Position numbers and translations under genes: made by a program
The notes under the pieces: generated by a model
Seen by the model: only the letters and a program-made list of their open reading frames with translations
Databases searched by the model: none
Told to the model about the DNA's origin: nothing
Assembly: GCA_963776935.1 (NCBI GenBank)
Contig: CAVZOP010000012.1
Span: 62,001-126,000, forward strand
Direction: 5' to 3'
Length of the DNA: 64,000 nt
From: JALOLG01 sp963776935
Lineage (GTDB): Bacteria > Actinomycetota > Acidimicrobiia > Acidimicrobiales > Ilumatobacteraceae
Part shown: positions 33,852 through 42,020 of the stretch, in pieces
Numbering within the stretch: position 1 is the first letter of the stretch
Layout of the letters: the number at the start of each line of letters is the position of its first letter

Positions 33852-36212
33852 ATGCGTCGAGCCTCGATCCTCACCGCCTTGGCGACCCTGGTACCGGTCG
33901 CCGTCGCCTTCGGCGGAGGGTCGACTCCCGTGTCGGCGGCGACGGTCCCGGCCGGCTTCACCGACAGCCTCGTGGACACGTTCTCGCAGCTGACGTCGGT
34001 CGAGTCGCTGCCCGACGGTCGGATCGTGGTCCTCGAACAGGCCGGCCGAGTGCGCGCCGGCTTTCCCGGCCAGGCGATGCCGACGGTGCTGACGCTCCCC
34101 AACAACTGTCTCGGTGGTGAGCGCGGCCTGCTCGGCTTCACGCACGACCCCGGCTTCCTCAGCAACCGTCGCGTCTACGTGTACTACACACGCGACGCAC
34201 CCGGCGCCCCGAACGGCTGCGTCAACCGTGTGAGCCGGTTCACGATGGACGGCGTGATCGACCTGGCGAGCGAGACGGTCCTGGTCGACAACATCTCGTC
34301 GGTCGGCGGCAACCACAACGGTGGCGACCTCGACATCGGGTCCGACGGCCACCTGTACGTGTCGATCGGCGACGCCGGCGTCGACCCTCGACCCGGCGGC
34401 ATCAACGCGGCCCGCGACCTGTCGCTGCTCAACGGCAAGATCCTGCGCATCACGTTGGCGGGCCAGCCGGCGCCGGGCAACCCGCTGTCGGGTGCCGGCA
34501 CCGAACCGTGTGCGACGCGTGGCAACACACCGGCGACGCCGACGACGAGCTGCCAGGAGCTGTTCGCCTGGGGACTGCGCAACCCGTATCGCATCGCCTT
34601 CGATCCCAACGGTGGCGGCGACCGCTTCTTCATCAACGACGTCGGACAGAGCAGCTTCGAAGAGGTCGACGAGGGTGGTATCGGTCGCGACTACGGATGG
34701 AACCTGTGCGAGGGCTTCTGCGATGGCGGCCCGCCGGCAGGCATCACCGATCCGCTGACCGACTACCCGCGCTCGGTTGGCACGGTCATCACCGGTGGGG
34801 CGTTCGTGCCCGACGGGTTCTGGCCACCTGAGTACGACGGCGCCTACCTGTTCGCCGACGCCGGCTCGGGCAGCATCTTCCTGCGGCGCGCCGACGGCTC
34901 GGTCGACTACGACAACCCGTGGGCCTCCGATGCCGCCGGGATCGCCGACATGGTGTTCGCGTTCGACGAGGCCGGCCGGATGGCGCTGTACTACGCGAAC
35001 AACGGCAGCGGCCAATTGCGCAAGGTCGTCTGGAACGGCCAGGTCGCGTCGCCGACACCGTCGAACCTGGCGTTCAGTGCGATCGCCCCGACCCGCGCCT
35101 ACGACACCCGCACCGGGCTCGGTGTCTTCCCCGGCGACGTGCGTTCCGACACGACCCGGCTGATCGACCTCCCGGCGCCGGCGTCGGCGCAGGCCGCGCT
35201 CGTCAACATCACCGTCACCAACAACGCCGGCTGGGGGTTCCTCGAGGCCTGGGCGCCGCGTTCCCTGCGACCGCCCACGTCGGTCGTCAACGTCGTGCAG
35301 CCGGGTGAGGACGTCGCCAACGCCTCGGTCGTCACGCTCGACGCGCAGGGCCGGTTCGTGTTGCACGCGGCGATGGCGACCGATGTCGTCGTCGACGTCC
35401 TCGGATGGTTCTCGACGACTCCCGGAACGGCGACCGCCGGTCGCTTCGTGGCCGTCGACCCCGGCCGCCTGATCGACACCAGGCAGCCGGCCGGTGCCCA
35501 GCTCTCATCGGGTTCGAGCAACCCCTACGTCGAGACCGCCGGCCGCGTCGACGTCCCGGTCGCCGGTCAGCTCGGCGTCCCGGCGGCATCCGACATCGGC
35601 GCCGCGGTGGTCGTGCTGACGGCACTCGGCACGACCGCGCCGCAGAGTGGATTCGCAACGGCGCATCCCGGGGGCTCGATGGTCCCCAACGCGTCGAACG
35701 TCAACACCAACGGCAACGGCGACATCCGCGCCAATCTCGCCGTCGTGCCCATCGCGGCCGACGGTTCGCTCTCGGTGACGCTCGAGCGCGTCGACGACGT
35801 GATCATCGACGTCGTCGGGTACTTCACGTCGGCGAGCGCCCCGCCGTCGGCGAGCGGTTTGTTCACTGCCGTCGCGCCGACCCGGCTCTACGACGAGCGC
35901 TCGCCGGGTTCGCCGGTGGCGCCCGCCGGCGGCGTGCTCACGATCGATCTCGACGGCGGCCTGCCCGCCGCGAGCGGCGCGATCGCGGTGTTGCAGAACC
36001 TGACGATCACGGCGACCACTGGCTTCGACTTCGTGACCGCCTTCCCCGGCGGTGGCACGGTTCCCGAGGTGTCCAACGTCAACGCCGTGGGGGTCGACCA
36101 GACCCGCGCCGCGCTCGCTGTCACCAAGATCGGCCCAGGCGCGACCGTCGGCTACTTCACGTTCGGGACGTCGATGCTCGTGGTCGACGCCTTCGGGTAC
36201 TTCCGCTCGTAG
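33852..36212 (+). CDS. Secreted PQQ-dependent sugar dehydrogenase with three C-terminal DTR-type repeats
   Basis: 786 residues. A signal peptide (1-30, cleaved after a VSAA stretch) precedes a six-bladed-propeller soluble glucose dehydrogenase-like domain: LPDGRIVVLEQAGRV, GLLGFTHDPGFL, GGNHNGGDLDIGSDGHLYVSIGD (metal/PQQ site) and AWGLRNPYRIAFDP. After about residue 405 come three repeats of 120-140 residues, each opening with a motif such as APTRAYDTRTG, PGRLIDTRQPAG or APTRLYDERSPG and ending VVDVLGWF, IIDVVGYF or VVDAFGYF. These DTR repeats are found in other extracellular Acidimicrobiia proteins and probably mediate surface display or binding; function is unproven. Start ATG 33852. Confidence 0.87.
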   Translation: MRRASILTALATLVPVAVAFGGGSTPVSAATVPAGFTDSLVDTFSQLTSVESLPDGRIVVLEQAGRVRAGFPGQAMPTVLTLPNNCLGGERGLLGFTHDPGFLSNRRVYVYYTRDAPGAPNGCVNRVSRFTMDGVIDLASETVLVDNISSVGGNHNGGDLDIGSDGHLYVSIGDAGVDPRPGGINAARDLSLLNGKILRITLAGQPAPGNPLSGAGTEPCATRGNTPATPTTSCQELFAWGLRNPYRIAFDPNGGGDRFFINDVGQSSFEEVDEGGIGRDYGWNLCEGFCDGGPPAGITDPLTDYPRSVGTVITGGAFVPDGFWPPEYDGAYLFADAGSGSIFLRRADGSVDYDNPWASDAAGIADMVFAFDEAGRMALYYANNGSGQLRKVVWNGQVASPTPSNLAFSAIAPTRAYDTRTGLGVFPGDVRSDTTRLIDLPAPASAQAALVNITVTNNAGWGFLEAWAPRSLRPPTSVVNVVQPGEDVANASVVTLDAQGRFVLHAAMATDVVVDVLGWFSTTPGTATAGRFVAVDPGRLIDTRQPAGAQLSSGSSNPYVETAGRVDVPVAGQLGVPAASDIGAAVVVLTALGTTAPQSGFATAHPGGSMVPNASNVNTNGNGDIRANLAVVPIAADGSLSVTLERVDDVIIDVVGYFTSASAPPSASGLFTAVAPTRLYDERSPGSPVAPAGGVLTIDLDGGLPAASGAIAVLQNLTITATTGFDFVTAFPGGGTVPEVSNVNAVGVDQTRAALAVTKIGPGATVGYFTFGTSMLVVDAFGYFRS

Positions 36213-36219
36213 CGTCGCG

Positions 36220-37233
36220 ATGATGCCGGGGGGGCGAGGCGCGCGACCGATACTGCCGTGGCTGGCAGCGAGCGCCGGCGTGATCGCGGCCGGTGTGGTC
36301 ACGTTCCAGATCGCCGGCGACGGCGGCAGCCCCGACGCCGGCGACGCGACGGCTCCGACGACGACCAGCCTGATCGCCGCGCTCGGCACGGCAGCTCCGG
36401 TCCCGCTCCCCGATCTGTGTTCGACCGATCCGGATTCGCTGGCGATCTGGACGGCTGGGGTGCGCATCGACGAGGCGACCGGTGCGACCGACGCCGTCGT
36501 CCGGTTCGAGAACCTGACTGCCGCGACGTGCGAGCTCGACCTGACGGATCCGAACGCCCGGGTGGACGGTGCCGAGTCGTCCGTGCGCCTGGAGCCCGGT
36601 GGTTGGGGCGAGCTCCATTACGGGAATGGTGAGGATCAGTGTGCTCCGCTGGCGCCACTGCGTTCCATCGTGCTCGAGCTGAACGGCAACGAGCGGACCG
36701 TGCCCACGGCCGCGGTGCTCGCCTGCGACCCGGCGGTGCTGGCGTACCTGCCGGCCGACCGGCCGGTCGCCTCGTGCTTCGCCCGTCAGCTCACGACCGC
36801 GGTCGTCAGCGCCGGACTCGTCGTTCGCAACGATGGCGAGCGACCGTGCGACCTCGGTGAGTTGATCTCGATCACCATCCCGACCGGTCGCGCACCGTCG
36901 CTGGCGGCAATGGCACAGACCAGGCCCGGCGTTGCCATCGAGGGACCCATCGGACCGGATGTCACCGAGCTCGGACCCGGCGACGTCGCCTACTTCCAGA
37001 CGATGACCGACCCGATCGCCGACTGCGAGTTCTCGGTCCAACCCGCCCGGTTGAACTTCGGCGGCGTCGCCGTGGAAGGCGTGTTCCCGGTCTGCACGTT
37101 CGTGCGCCTGGGACCCGGTCGTCCGTACTACGGGTCGCCGCGTGGTCCGCTCACCGATCCCGCCTTCGCCGATGAGTTCACACCCGCTCGCGAGGTCTGG
37201 ATCGCCGAGCTCGATCCGTTCCGGGAGTCCTGA
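36220..37233 (+). CDS. Membrane-anchored extracytoplasmic protein with two DUF4232-like domains
   Basis: 337 residues. One N-terminal hydrophobic helix (about 12-30) anchors it; a Thr/Ala linker follows. Two Ig-like domains share the DUF4232 pattern of an early Cys, FEN or RND strands, Cys-x-L and RPC-x-L, and a Gly-rich turn; six or more cysteines suggest disulfides. No catalytic motif. Begins 7 bp after the dehydrogenase stop, so probably the same operon and an accessory surface protein. ATG 36220 or 36223; no ribosome site seen. Confidence 0.6.
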   Translation: MMPGGRGARPILPWLAASAGVIAAGVVTFQIAGDGGSPDAGDATAPTTTSLIAALGTAAPVPLPDLCSTDPDSLAIWTAGVRIDEATGATDAVVRFENLTAATCELDLTDPNARVDGAESSVRLEPGGWGELHYGNGEDQCAPLAPLRSIVLELNGNERTVPTAAVLACDPAVLAYLPADRPVASCFARQLTTAVVSAGLVVRNDGERPCDLGELISITIPTGRAPSLAAMAQTRPGVAIEGPIGPDVTELGPGDVAYFQTMTDPIADCEFSVQPARLNFGGVAVEGVFPVCTFVRLGPGRPYYGSPRGPLTDPAFADEFTPAREVWIAELDPFRES

Positions 37234-37293
37234 TCGGTGTTGATCGCGAGGGGGCGCCGACCGCTGACCGGAACCTATGCAGACGGCGCTCGA

Positions 37294-37299
37294 TAGCCT
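37294..37299 (+). promoter_or_regulatory. -10 box of leaderless nadE
   Basis: TAGCCT, 6 nt before GTG 37306. Confidence 0.45.
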
Positions 37300-37305
37300 G
37301 ACTGC

Positions 37306-39048
37306 GTGACCGTGTTGCGCATCGCGTTGGCGCAGCTCAACCCCACCGTCGGCGACCTCGACGGCAACCTCGCCAAGCTGACCGACGCCTACGACCGGGC
37401 CGACGAGGCGGGGTGCGACATCGTCGCCTTCCCCGAGCTGTCGACCACTGGCTACCCGCCAGAGGATCTCGTGCTGAAGCCCGGCTTCGTCGCCGACAAC
37501 CGCCGGATCCTCGACAAGCTGGCGGCGCGGACCCGTCGGTGCGCGGCCGTCCTCGGGTTCGTCGACGAGGACCGCGACCTCTACAACGCGGCCGCGGTGT
37601 GCGCCAACGGCGACGTGCTCGGCACCTATCGCAAGCGGCTGCTGCCGAACTACGCGGTGTTCGACGAGGCCCGCTACTTCACGCCGGGCACCGACAACGA
37701 TCCCCTCGAGCTGTACGTCATCGGCGGTGTCAAGGTCGGGATCTCGATCTGCGAGGACATCTGGAGCCCGTTCGGGCCGCTGGCGACGCAGTCCGCCGGT
37801 GGCGCCGAGCTGAGCGTCAACATCAACGGATCGCCGTACCACTGGCGCAAGGGCCCGGCGCGCGAGCGGATGATCGCGACGAGGGCGGCCGACGCGTCGA
37901 GCGCGATCGTGTACGTCAACCAGGTCGGCGGGCAGGACGAGCTGGTGTTCGACGGCGGCTCACTCGTGTTCGACGCCGAGGGCAACTTGCTGGCGCGGGC
38001 GCCGCAGTTCGTCGAGCAGCTGATGATCGTCGACTTGCCGATCCCACCGATCTATCGCAAGCGGTTGCTCGATCCGCGCGGGCGTCGCACCGAGATCGAG
38101 CTGCCGTTGGTGCACGTCAGCGATGCCCCTCGCATCAACGTCGCCGGCGTCGCGGGTGTCGACGGAGCGCCGGCGAGCAACCCGATGGCGGTGCCACTCG
38201 AACCCGATCGCGAGCTCTACGACGCGCTCGTGCTCGGCACGCGCGACTACTGCGCCAAGAACGGTTTCAGCGACGTCGTGATCGGGTTGTCGGGTGGGAT
38301 CGACTCGACGATCGTCGCCTGCATCGCCGCCGACGCGCTCGGTCCCGAGCACGTGCACGGCGTTTCGATGCCGTCGCGATACTCGAGCGACCACTCCAAG
38401 TCCGACGCCCAACTGCTCGCCGAGAACCTCGGCATCGACTACCGGACGATCTCGATCGAGCCCGCCTTCCAGGCCTACCTCGACATGCTCTCGCCGTCGT
38501 TCGCCGGCCGCCACCCCGGACTCACGTACGAGAACCTGCAGAGTCGCTGCCGCGGTCAGCTGCTGATGGCGCTGTCGAACGAGTTCGGCTGGATGGTGCT
38601 GACCACCGGGAACAAGAGCGAGGTGGCCGTCGGCTACTTCACGATCTACGGCGACTCCGTCGGCGGCTACTCGGTGATCAAGGACGTGTTGAAGACTCGC
38701 GTCTACGACCTGTGCCGGTACGTCAACCGGGCCGCCGGCCGCGAGGTGATCCCGGAAGCCGTCATCACCAAGCCACCCTCGGCCGAGCTCCGGCCCGACC
38801 AGCGCGACGACCAGAGCCTGCCGCCGTACGACGTGCTCGATCCGATCCTCGAGCTGTACGTCGAGGACGACCGCACCGCGGCCGAGATCATCGAGCTCGG
38901 CCACGACGAGGCCGTGGTGCGCCGGGTCACGCGCCTCGTCGACATCGCCGAGTACAAACGGCGGCAGTGCCCGCCGGGCGTGCGGGTGAGCCCCAAGGCG
39001 TTCGGCAAGGATCGCCGGATGCCGATCACCAGCGGCTACCGCGGCTGA
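37306..39048 (+). CDS. nadE: Glutamine-dependent NAD+ synthetase
   Basis: 580 residues. N-terminal nitrilase-type glutaminase with the Glu-Lys-Cys triad in FPELSTTGYPPEDLV, YRKRLLPNYAVFDE and ISICEDIWSP; C-terminal ATP-pyrophosphatase with P-loop GLSGGIDSTIVA and the GNKSEVAVGYFTIYGD region. It amidates nicotinic acid adenine dinucleotide to NAD using ammonia tunnelled from glutamine, the last step of NAD synthesis. GTG start 6 nt after a TAGCCT box. Length and domain order are standard. Confidence 0.95.
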   Translation: MTVLRIALAQLNPTVGDLDGNLAKLTDAYDRADEAGCDIVAFPELSTTGYPPEDLVLKPGFVADNRRILDKLAARTRRCAAVLGFVDEDRDLYNAAAVCANGDVLGTYRKRLLPNYAVFDEARYFTPGTDNDPLELYVIGGVKVGISICEDIWSPFGPLATQSAGGAELSVNINGSPYHWRKGPARERMIATRAADASSAIVYVNQVGGQDELVFDGGSLVFDAEGNLLARAPQFVEQLMIVDLPIPPIYRKRLLDPRGRRTEIELPLVHVSDAPRINVAGVAGVDGAPASNPMAVPLEPDRELYDALVLGTRDYCAKNGFSDVVIGLSGGIDSTIVACIAADALGPEHVHGVSMPSRYSSDHSKSDAQLLAENLGIDYRTISIEPAFQAYLDMLSPSFAGRHPGLTYENLQSRCRGQLLMALSNEFGWMVLTTGNKSEVAVGYFTIYGDSVGGYSVIKDVLKTRVYDLCRYVNRAAGREVIPEAVITKPPSAELRPDQRDDQSLPPYDVLDPILELYVEDDRTAAEIIELGHDEAVVRRVTRLVDIAEYKRRQCPPGVRVSPKAFGKDRRMPITSGYRG

Positions 39049-39058
39049 TCCACGAAGG

Positions 39059-39087
39059 TTGTCGATCGCATCGAAAGCTGTCAATAT
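39059..39087 (+). promoter_or_regulatory. Promoter of leaderless ArsR gene
   Basis: TTGTCG (-35), 17 bp, CAATAT (-10, 39082-39087), then 6 nt to GTG 39094. The only -35 with textbook spacing among the leaderless set here. Confidence 0.4.
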
Positions 39088-39093
39088 GAAACC

Positions 39094-39438
39094 GTGGATC
39101 AGGAACTGTGTTGCCCGCCGCTGCTCGACGGTCCGCTCGACGAGGACGCGGCGATCGAACTGGCGGCGGTGCTGAAGGCGTTGGCCGACCCGGCCCGCGT
39201 GCGTCTGGTGTCGATGGTGGCGTGCTCACCGACGGGTGAGATCTGCGCGTGCGACCTGCCCGGCGCCCTCGATCGTGCGCAGCCGACCGTCAGCCACCAC
39301 CTCTCCCAGCTCGTCAAGGCGGGGATCTTCGATCGTGAGCAACGCGGGAAGTGGGCCTGGTTCCGCCTCCGCCGCGATCGGCTGGCGTCCCTACGGGTCG
39401 CGCTCGGCGAGGGCGGCCCACGGACCGACCGTCCTTGA
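39094..39438 (+). CDS. ArsR-family metalloregulator
   Basis: 114 residues. Winged HTH with LKALADPARVRLVSMV, then EICACDLPGALDRAQPTVSHHLSQL: the C-x-C in the recognition-helix region is the classic As/Sb-binding site of ArsR, and a further Cys pair sits near the N-terminus (ELCCPP). No arsenic-resistance genes are present, so the inducer is uncertain. Leaderless from GTG 39094. TGA overlaps a TTG of the following NUDIX gene (TTGA), so they are probably co-translated. Confidence 0.85.
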   Translation: MDQELCCPPLLDGPLDEDAAIELAAVLKALADPARVRLVSMVACSPTGEICACDLPGALDRAQPTVSHHLSQLVKAGIFDREQRGKWAWFRLRRDRLASLRVALGEGGPRTDRP

Positions 39439-40155
39439 TCCGCTACGACGACGCCCTTCGCCAGACGGATCGCGGCCAACCTCGCCGCCCACGATCGGCG
39501 CGAGCACGCGCTCGACGAGCGCCGGCACGCGGCGGTCGCGGTGGTGCTGGTCGACTCCGACGCGGTGCGCGACGCCGACGACCCGTTGGCGGACGAGTGG
39601 GACATGGCGCGGGTGCCGGGGGAGACGTCAGGCCTCGACGGGAGGGTGGAAGGCGTCGCCGGTGGCGCCGCGTTCCTGCTGTGCCGCCGGGCGTCGGGGC
39701 TGCGGCTGCACGCCGCGCAATGGGCGCTGCCGGGTGGCCGGCTCGACGCCGGTGAGCGCCCGGTCGACGCCGCCCTGCGTGAGCTCGACGAGGAGCTCGG
39801 CGTGACGCTCGACGAGTCGGCCGTGCTCGGCCTGCTCGACGACTACCCGACCCGGTCGGGCTACGTGATCACGCCGGTCGTGGTGTGGGGCGGTGGTGAC
39901 CCGACGCTCGTGCCCGATCCCAGCGAGGTGCTGGCCGCCTACCGGATCGGCCTGCACGAGCTGTGCCGTGACGACTCGCCGCGCTTCGTCTCGATCCCCG
40001 AGAGTGACCGTCCCGTCGTCCAGGTCCCCCTCGGCCGCGACCTCATCCACGCCCCGACAGGCGCCGTGCTCCTCCAGTTCCGCTGGGTCGCCCTCGAAGG
40101 CCGCCTCGACGAGCGCGTCGACCACCTCGAGCAACCCGTGTTCGCCTGGAAATAG
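39435..40155 (+). CDS. NUDIX hydrolase, CoA-diphosphatase-like, with apparent +1 frameshift near 39465
   Basis: The C-terminal 204 residues (from GTG 39541) hold the Nudix box LPGGRLDAGERPVDAALREL then DEELGV, and resemble CoA-pyrophosphatase (NUDT7/8-like) proteins. The N-terminus is split between two frames: TTG 39435 overlapping the ArsR stop reads LIRYDDALRQ, and the next frame continues RIAANLAAHDRREHALDE up to the box without a start codon. Removing one base at about 39461-39468 (in CAGACGG) joins them. So either an assembly error or a recent mutation. Ends just before palindromic element C. Confidence 0.7.
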
Positions 40156-40160
40156 CCGTT

Positions 40161-40203
40161 CTGTCTGCTTCAGATGAGCCCACGGGCAATCTGAAGCAGA
40201 CAG
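40161..40203 (+). repeat. 43-nt palindromic element, copy C
   Basis: Best-preserved copy. The core arms extend to a 20-bp perfect stem (40156-40175 with 40189-40208). Loop GAGCCCACGGGCA is asymmetric. Lies between the convergent NUDIX and dut genes, so it may also act as a bidirectional transcript end, but without T-tracts. Confidence 0.85.
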
Positions 40204-40213
40204 AACGGGGGTT

Positions 40214-40663
40214 TCAGCGGCCGGTGTGGCCGAAGCCGCCGCCGCGGTCGGTGCCGTCGAGCTCGTCGACGACGCGCCAGGTGACCTGCTCGACGCGCTG
40301 GACGACGAGTTGGGCGATGCGGTCGCCGCGGTGGATCGTGTAGTCCGCGGTCGGGTCGGTGTTGAGGAGCACGACCTTGACCTCGCCGCGATAGCCGGCG
40401 TCGATCAACCCCGGCGCGTTGACCACCGTGATGCCGTGCTTCGCCGCCAGGCCGCTGCGGGGGAGCACGAACCCGGCGTGGCCGGCGGGGATCGCGGTCG
40501 CGATGCCGGTGGGCATCACCAGCCGTCCGCCGGCGGCGGGGACGACGCCGTCCTCGCGGGCCAGCAGGTCGAGCCCGGCGTCGCCGTCGCGCGAGTACGA
40601 GGGCAGGGGGAGGTCGGGGTCGAGGCGGACGACGTCGACCGGGATCCTGTGGGGCAGCGGCAC
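40214..40663 (-). CDS. dut: dUTP diphosphatase
   Basis: 149 residues from GTG 40661-40663. The five trimeric dUTPase motifs are present: I DAGLDLLA, II RSGLAAKHGITV, III NAPGLIDAGYRGEVKV, IV RGDRIAQLVV and V GGFGHTGR. It hydrolyses dUTP to dUMP, keeping uracil out of DNA and feeding dTMP synthesis. A longer reading to 40717 would overlap selA and is not in the family, so was not used. Divergent from selA with 26 bp between. Confidence 0.93.
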   Translation of the reverse strand: MPLPHRIPVDVVRLDPDLPLPSYSRDGDAGLDLLAREDGVVPAAGGRLVMPTGIATAIPAGHAGFVLPRSGLAAKHGITVVNAPGLIDAGYRGEVKVVLLNTDPTADYTIHRGDRIAQLVVQRVEQVTWRVVDELDGTDRGGGFGHTGR

Positions 40664-40675
40664 GATGGCCGAGCG

Positions 40676-40681
40676 TAGGCT
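40676..40681 (+). promoter_or_regulatory. -10 box of leaderless selA
   Basis: TAGGCT, 8 nt before the ATG at 40690. Confidence 0.35.
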
Positions 40682-40689
40682 CCCTGACG

Positions 40690-41968
40690 ATGAGCGCACC
40701 CGCTGAGCGTCCGCCATCGGTCGACGCCCTCGCCCGCTCGCTCGGCGCCTCGGCGCTGCCCCATCCGATCCTCGTCGACATCGCCCGCGAGGCGATCGCG
40801 GCCGGCGATCCCGGGTCGGCGTCCGCCAGGGCGGAGGCGTTCCGGCGCACGTTGCTGACCCCCGTGATCAACGCGACCGGGGTGCTGCTGCACACCAACC
40901 TCGGCCGGGCGCCGCTGGCGCACACGCCAGGCGGCGCACGCCCAGACGGTCGAGTTCGACCTGGCGACGGGCGAGCGTGGCTCGCGCCAACGCGCGGTCG
41001 GGCAACTGTTCGCACGGCTGTGCGGTGCGGAGTCGGCGATCGTCGTCAACAACAACGCCGCTGCCGTGCTGCTCGTGCTCGCCGCCCTCGCCGCCGGGCG
41101 TGACGTGCCCGTGAGCCGCGGCGAGAGCGTCGAGATCGGCGGTGCGTTCCGAGTGCCGGAGGTGATGGAGCAGTCGGGCGCCCGCCTCGTCGACGTCGGC
41201 ACGACCAATCGCACCCGACTGGCCGACTACTCCAAGGCGATCAAGCGGACGGGCGTCGACGCCGCGATCGTGCTCAAGGTGCACCCGAGCAACTACCGCA
41301 TCGACGGGTTCGTCGAGGACACGTCGGTGCGCGAGTTGGCGACACTCGGGCTTCCGGTGGTGGTCGACATCGGCAGCGGCCTGCTCGACTCCAACGCGCC
41401 CTGGCTGGCCGGCCCGCCGCCGGCGTGGCTGGCCGGCGAGCCGGCGGCGGTGCAGACGCTGGCCGACGGCGCGGCGATCGTGACGTTCAGCGGCGACAAG
41501 CTGCTGGGTGGCCCGCAGGCCGGCATCATCGCCGGGCGGGCCGACCTCGTCGCCGCCTGCGCCGCCCATCCGCTCGCCAGGGCGCTGCGGCCCGGTGGGC
41601 TGCTGCTGGGATCGCTGCAGGACGTCGCGCTCGCCTACCTGCGCCGTGACGCGGCGCTGACGATCCCGTTCTGGCGGATGGTCGACGCCCCGGTCACGGT
41701 GCTCCGCGACCGGGCGATGCGGATCGTGACCGAAGCAGGTGTCGGTGACGCCGTCGCGACCGAGGCCCTCCCGGGCGCCGGCTCGGCCCCGGGCGTCACG
41801 ATGCCGTCGTACGGCGTGGCGCTCGACGGCGACCACCTCGCCGCCCTGCGCGCCGCCCCGACCCCGATCGTCGCCCGCGTCCGCGACCAGCGCACCTACC
41901 TCGACCTGCGCGGCGTCGACCCCGAAGACGACGCCGACCTGATCCACGCGCTCCACGCGATTCGATGA
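40690..41968 (+). pseudogene. selA: selA, L-seryl-tRNA(Sec) selenium transferase, frameshifted near 40920
   Basis: Two frames together give SelA. Frame 1 runs from ATG 40690 through TPVINATGVLLHTNLGRAPL; frame 2 resumes as AQTVEFDLATGERGSRQRA and continues through VVNNNAAAVLL, RGESVEIGGAFRVPEVM and the PLP-lysine motif TFSGDKLLGGPQAG to 41968. Between LGRA and VEFDL the protein is about six residues shorter than E. coli SelA, so a small out-of-frame deletion near 40918-40930 is more likely than a one-base slip. The enzyme converts Ser-tRNA(Sec) to Sec-tRNA. selB follows, so the pathway is otherwise intact here; check the read-level sequence. Confidence 0.85.
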
Positions 41969-42020
41969 GAGTCATCGGGATATCTGATGGTGGCGCCGAC
42001 ACGAGCGTTCTCGCGGACCA

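Noticed and set aside
40156..40208. Palindromic element C as a rho-independent terminator
   Set aside because: The stem is long and perfect but has no T-tract on either side, and the same element occurs inside a coding sequence. It may still end transcripts, but the evidence favours a repeat family.
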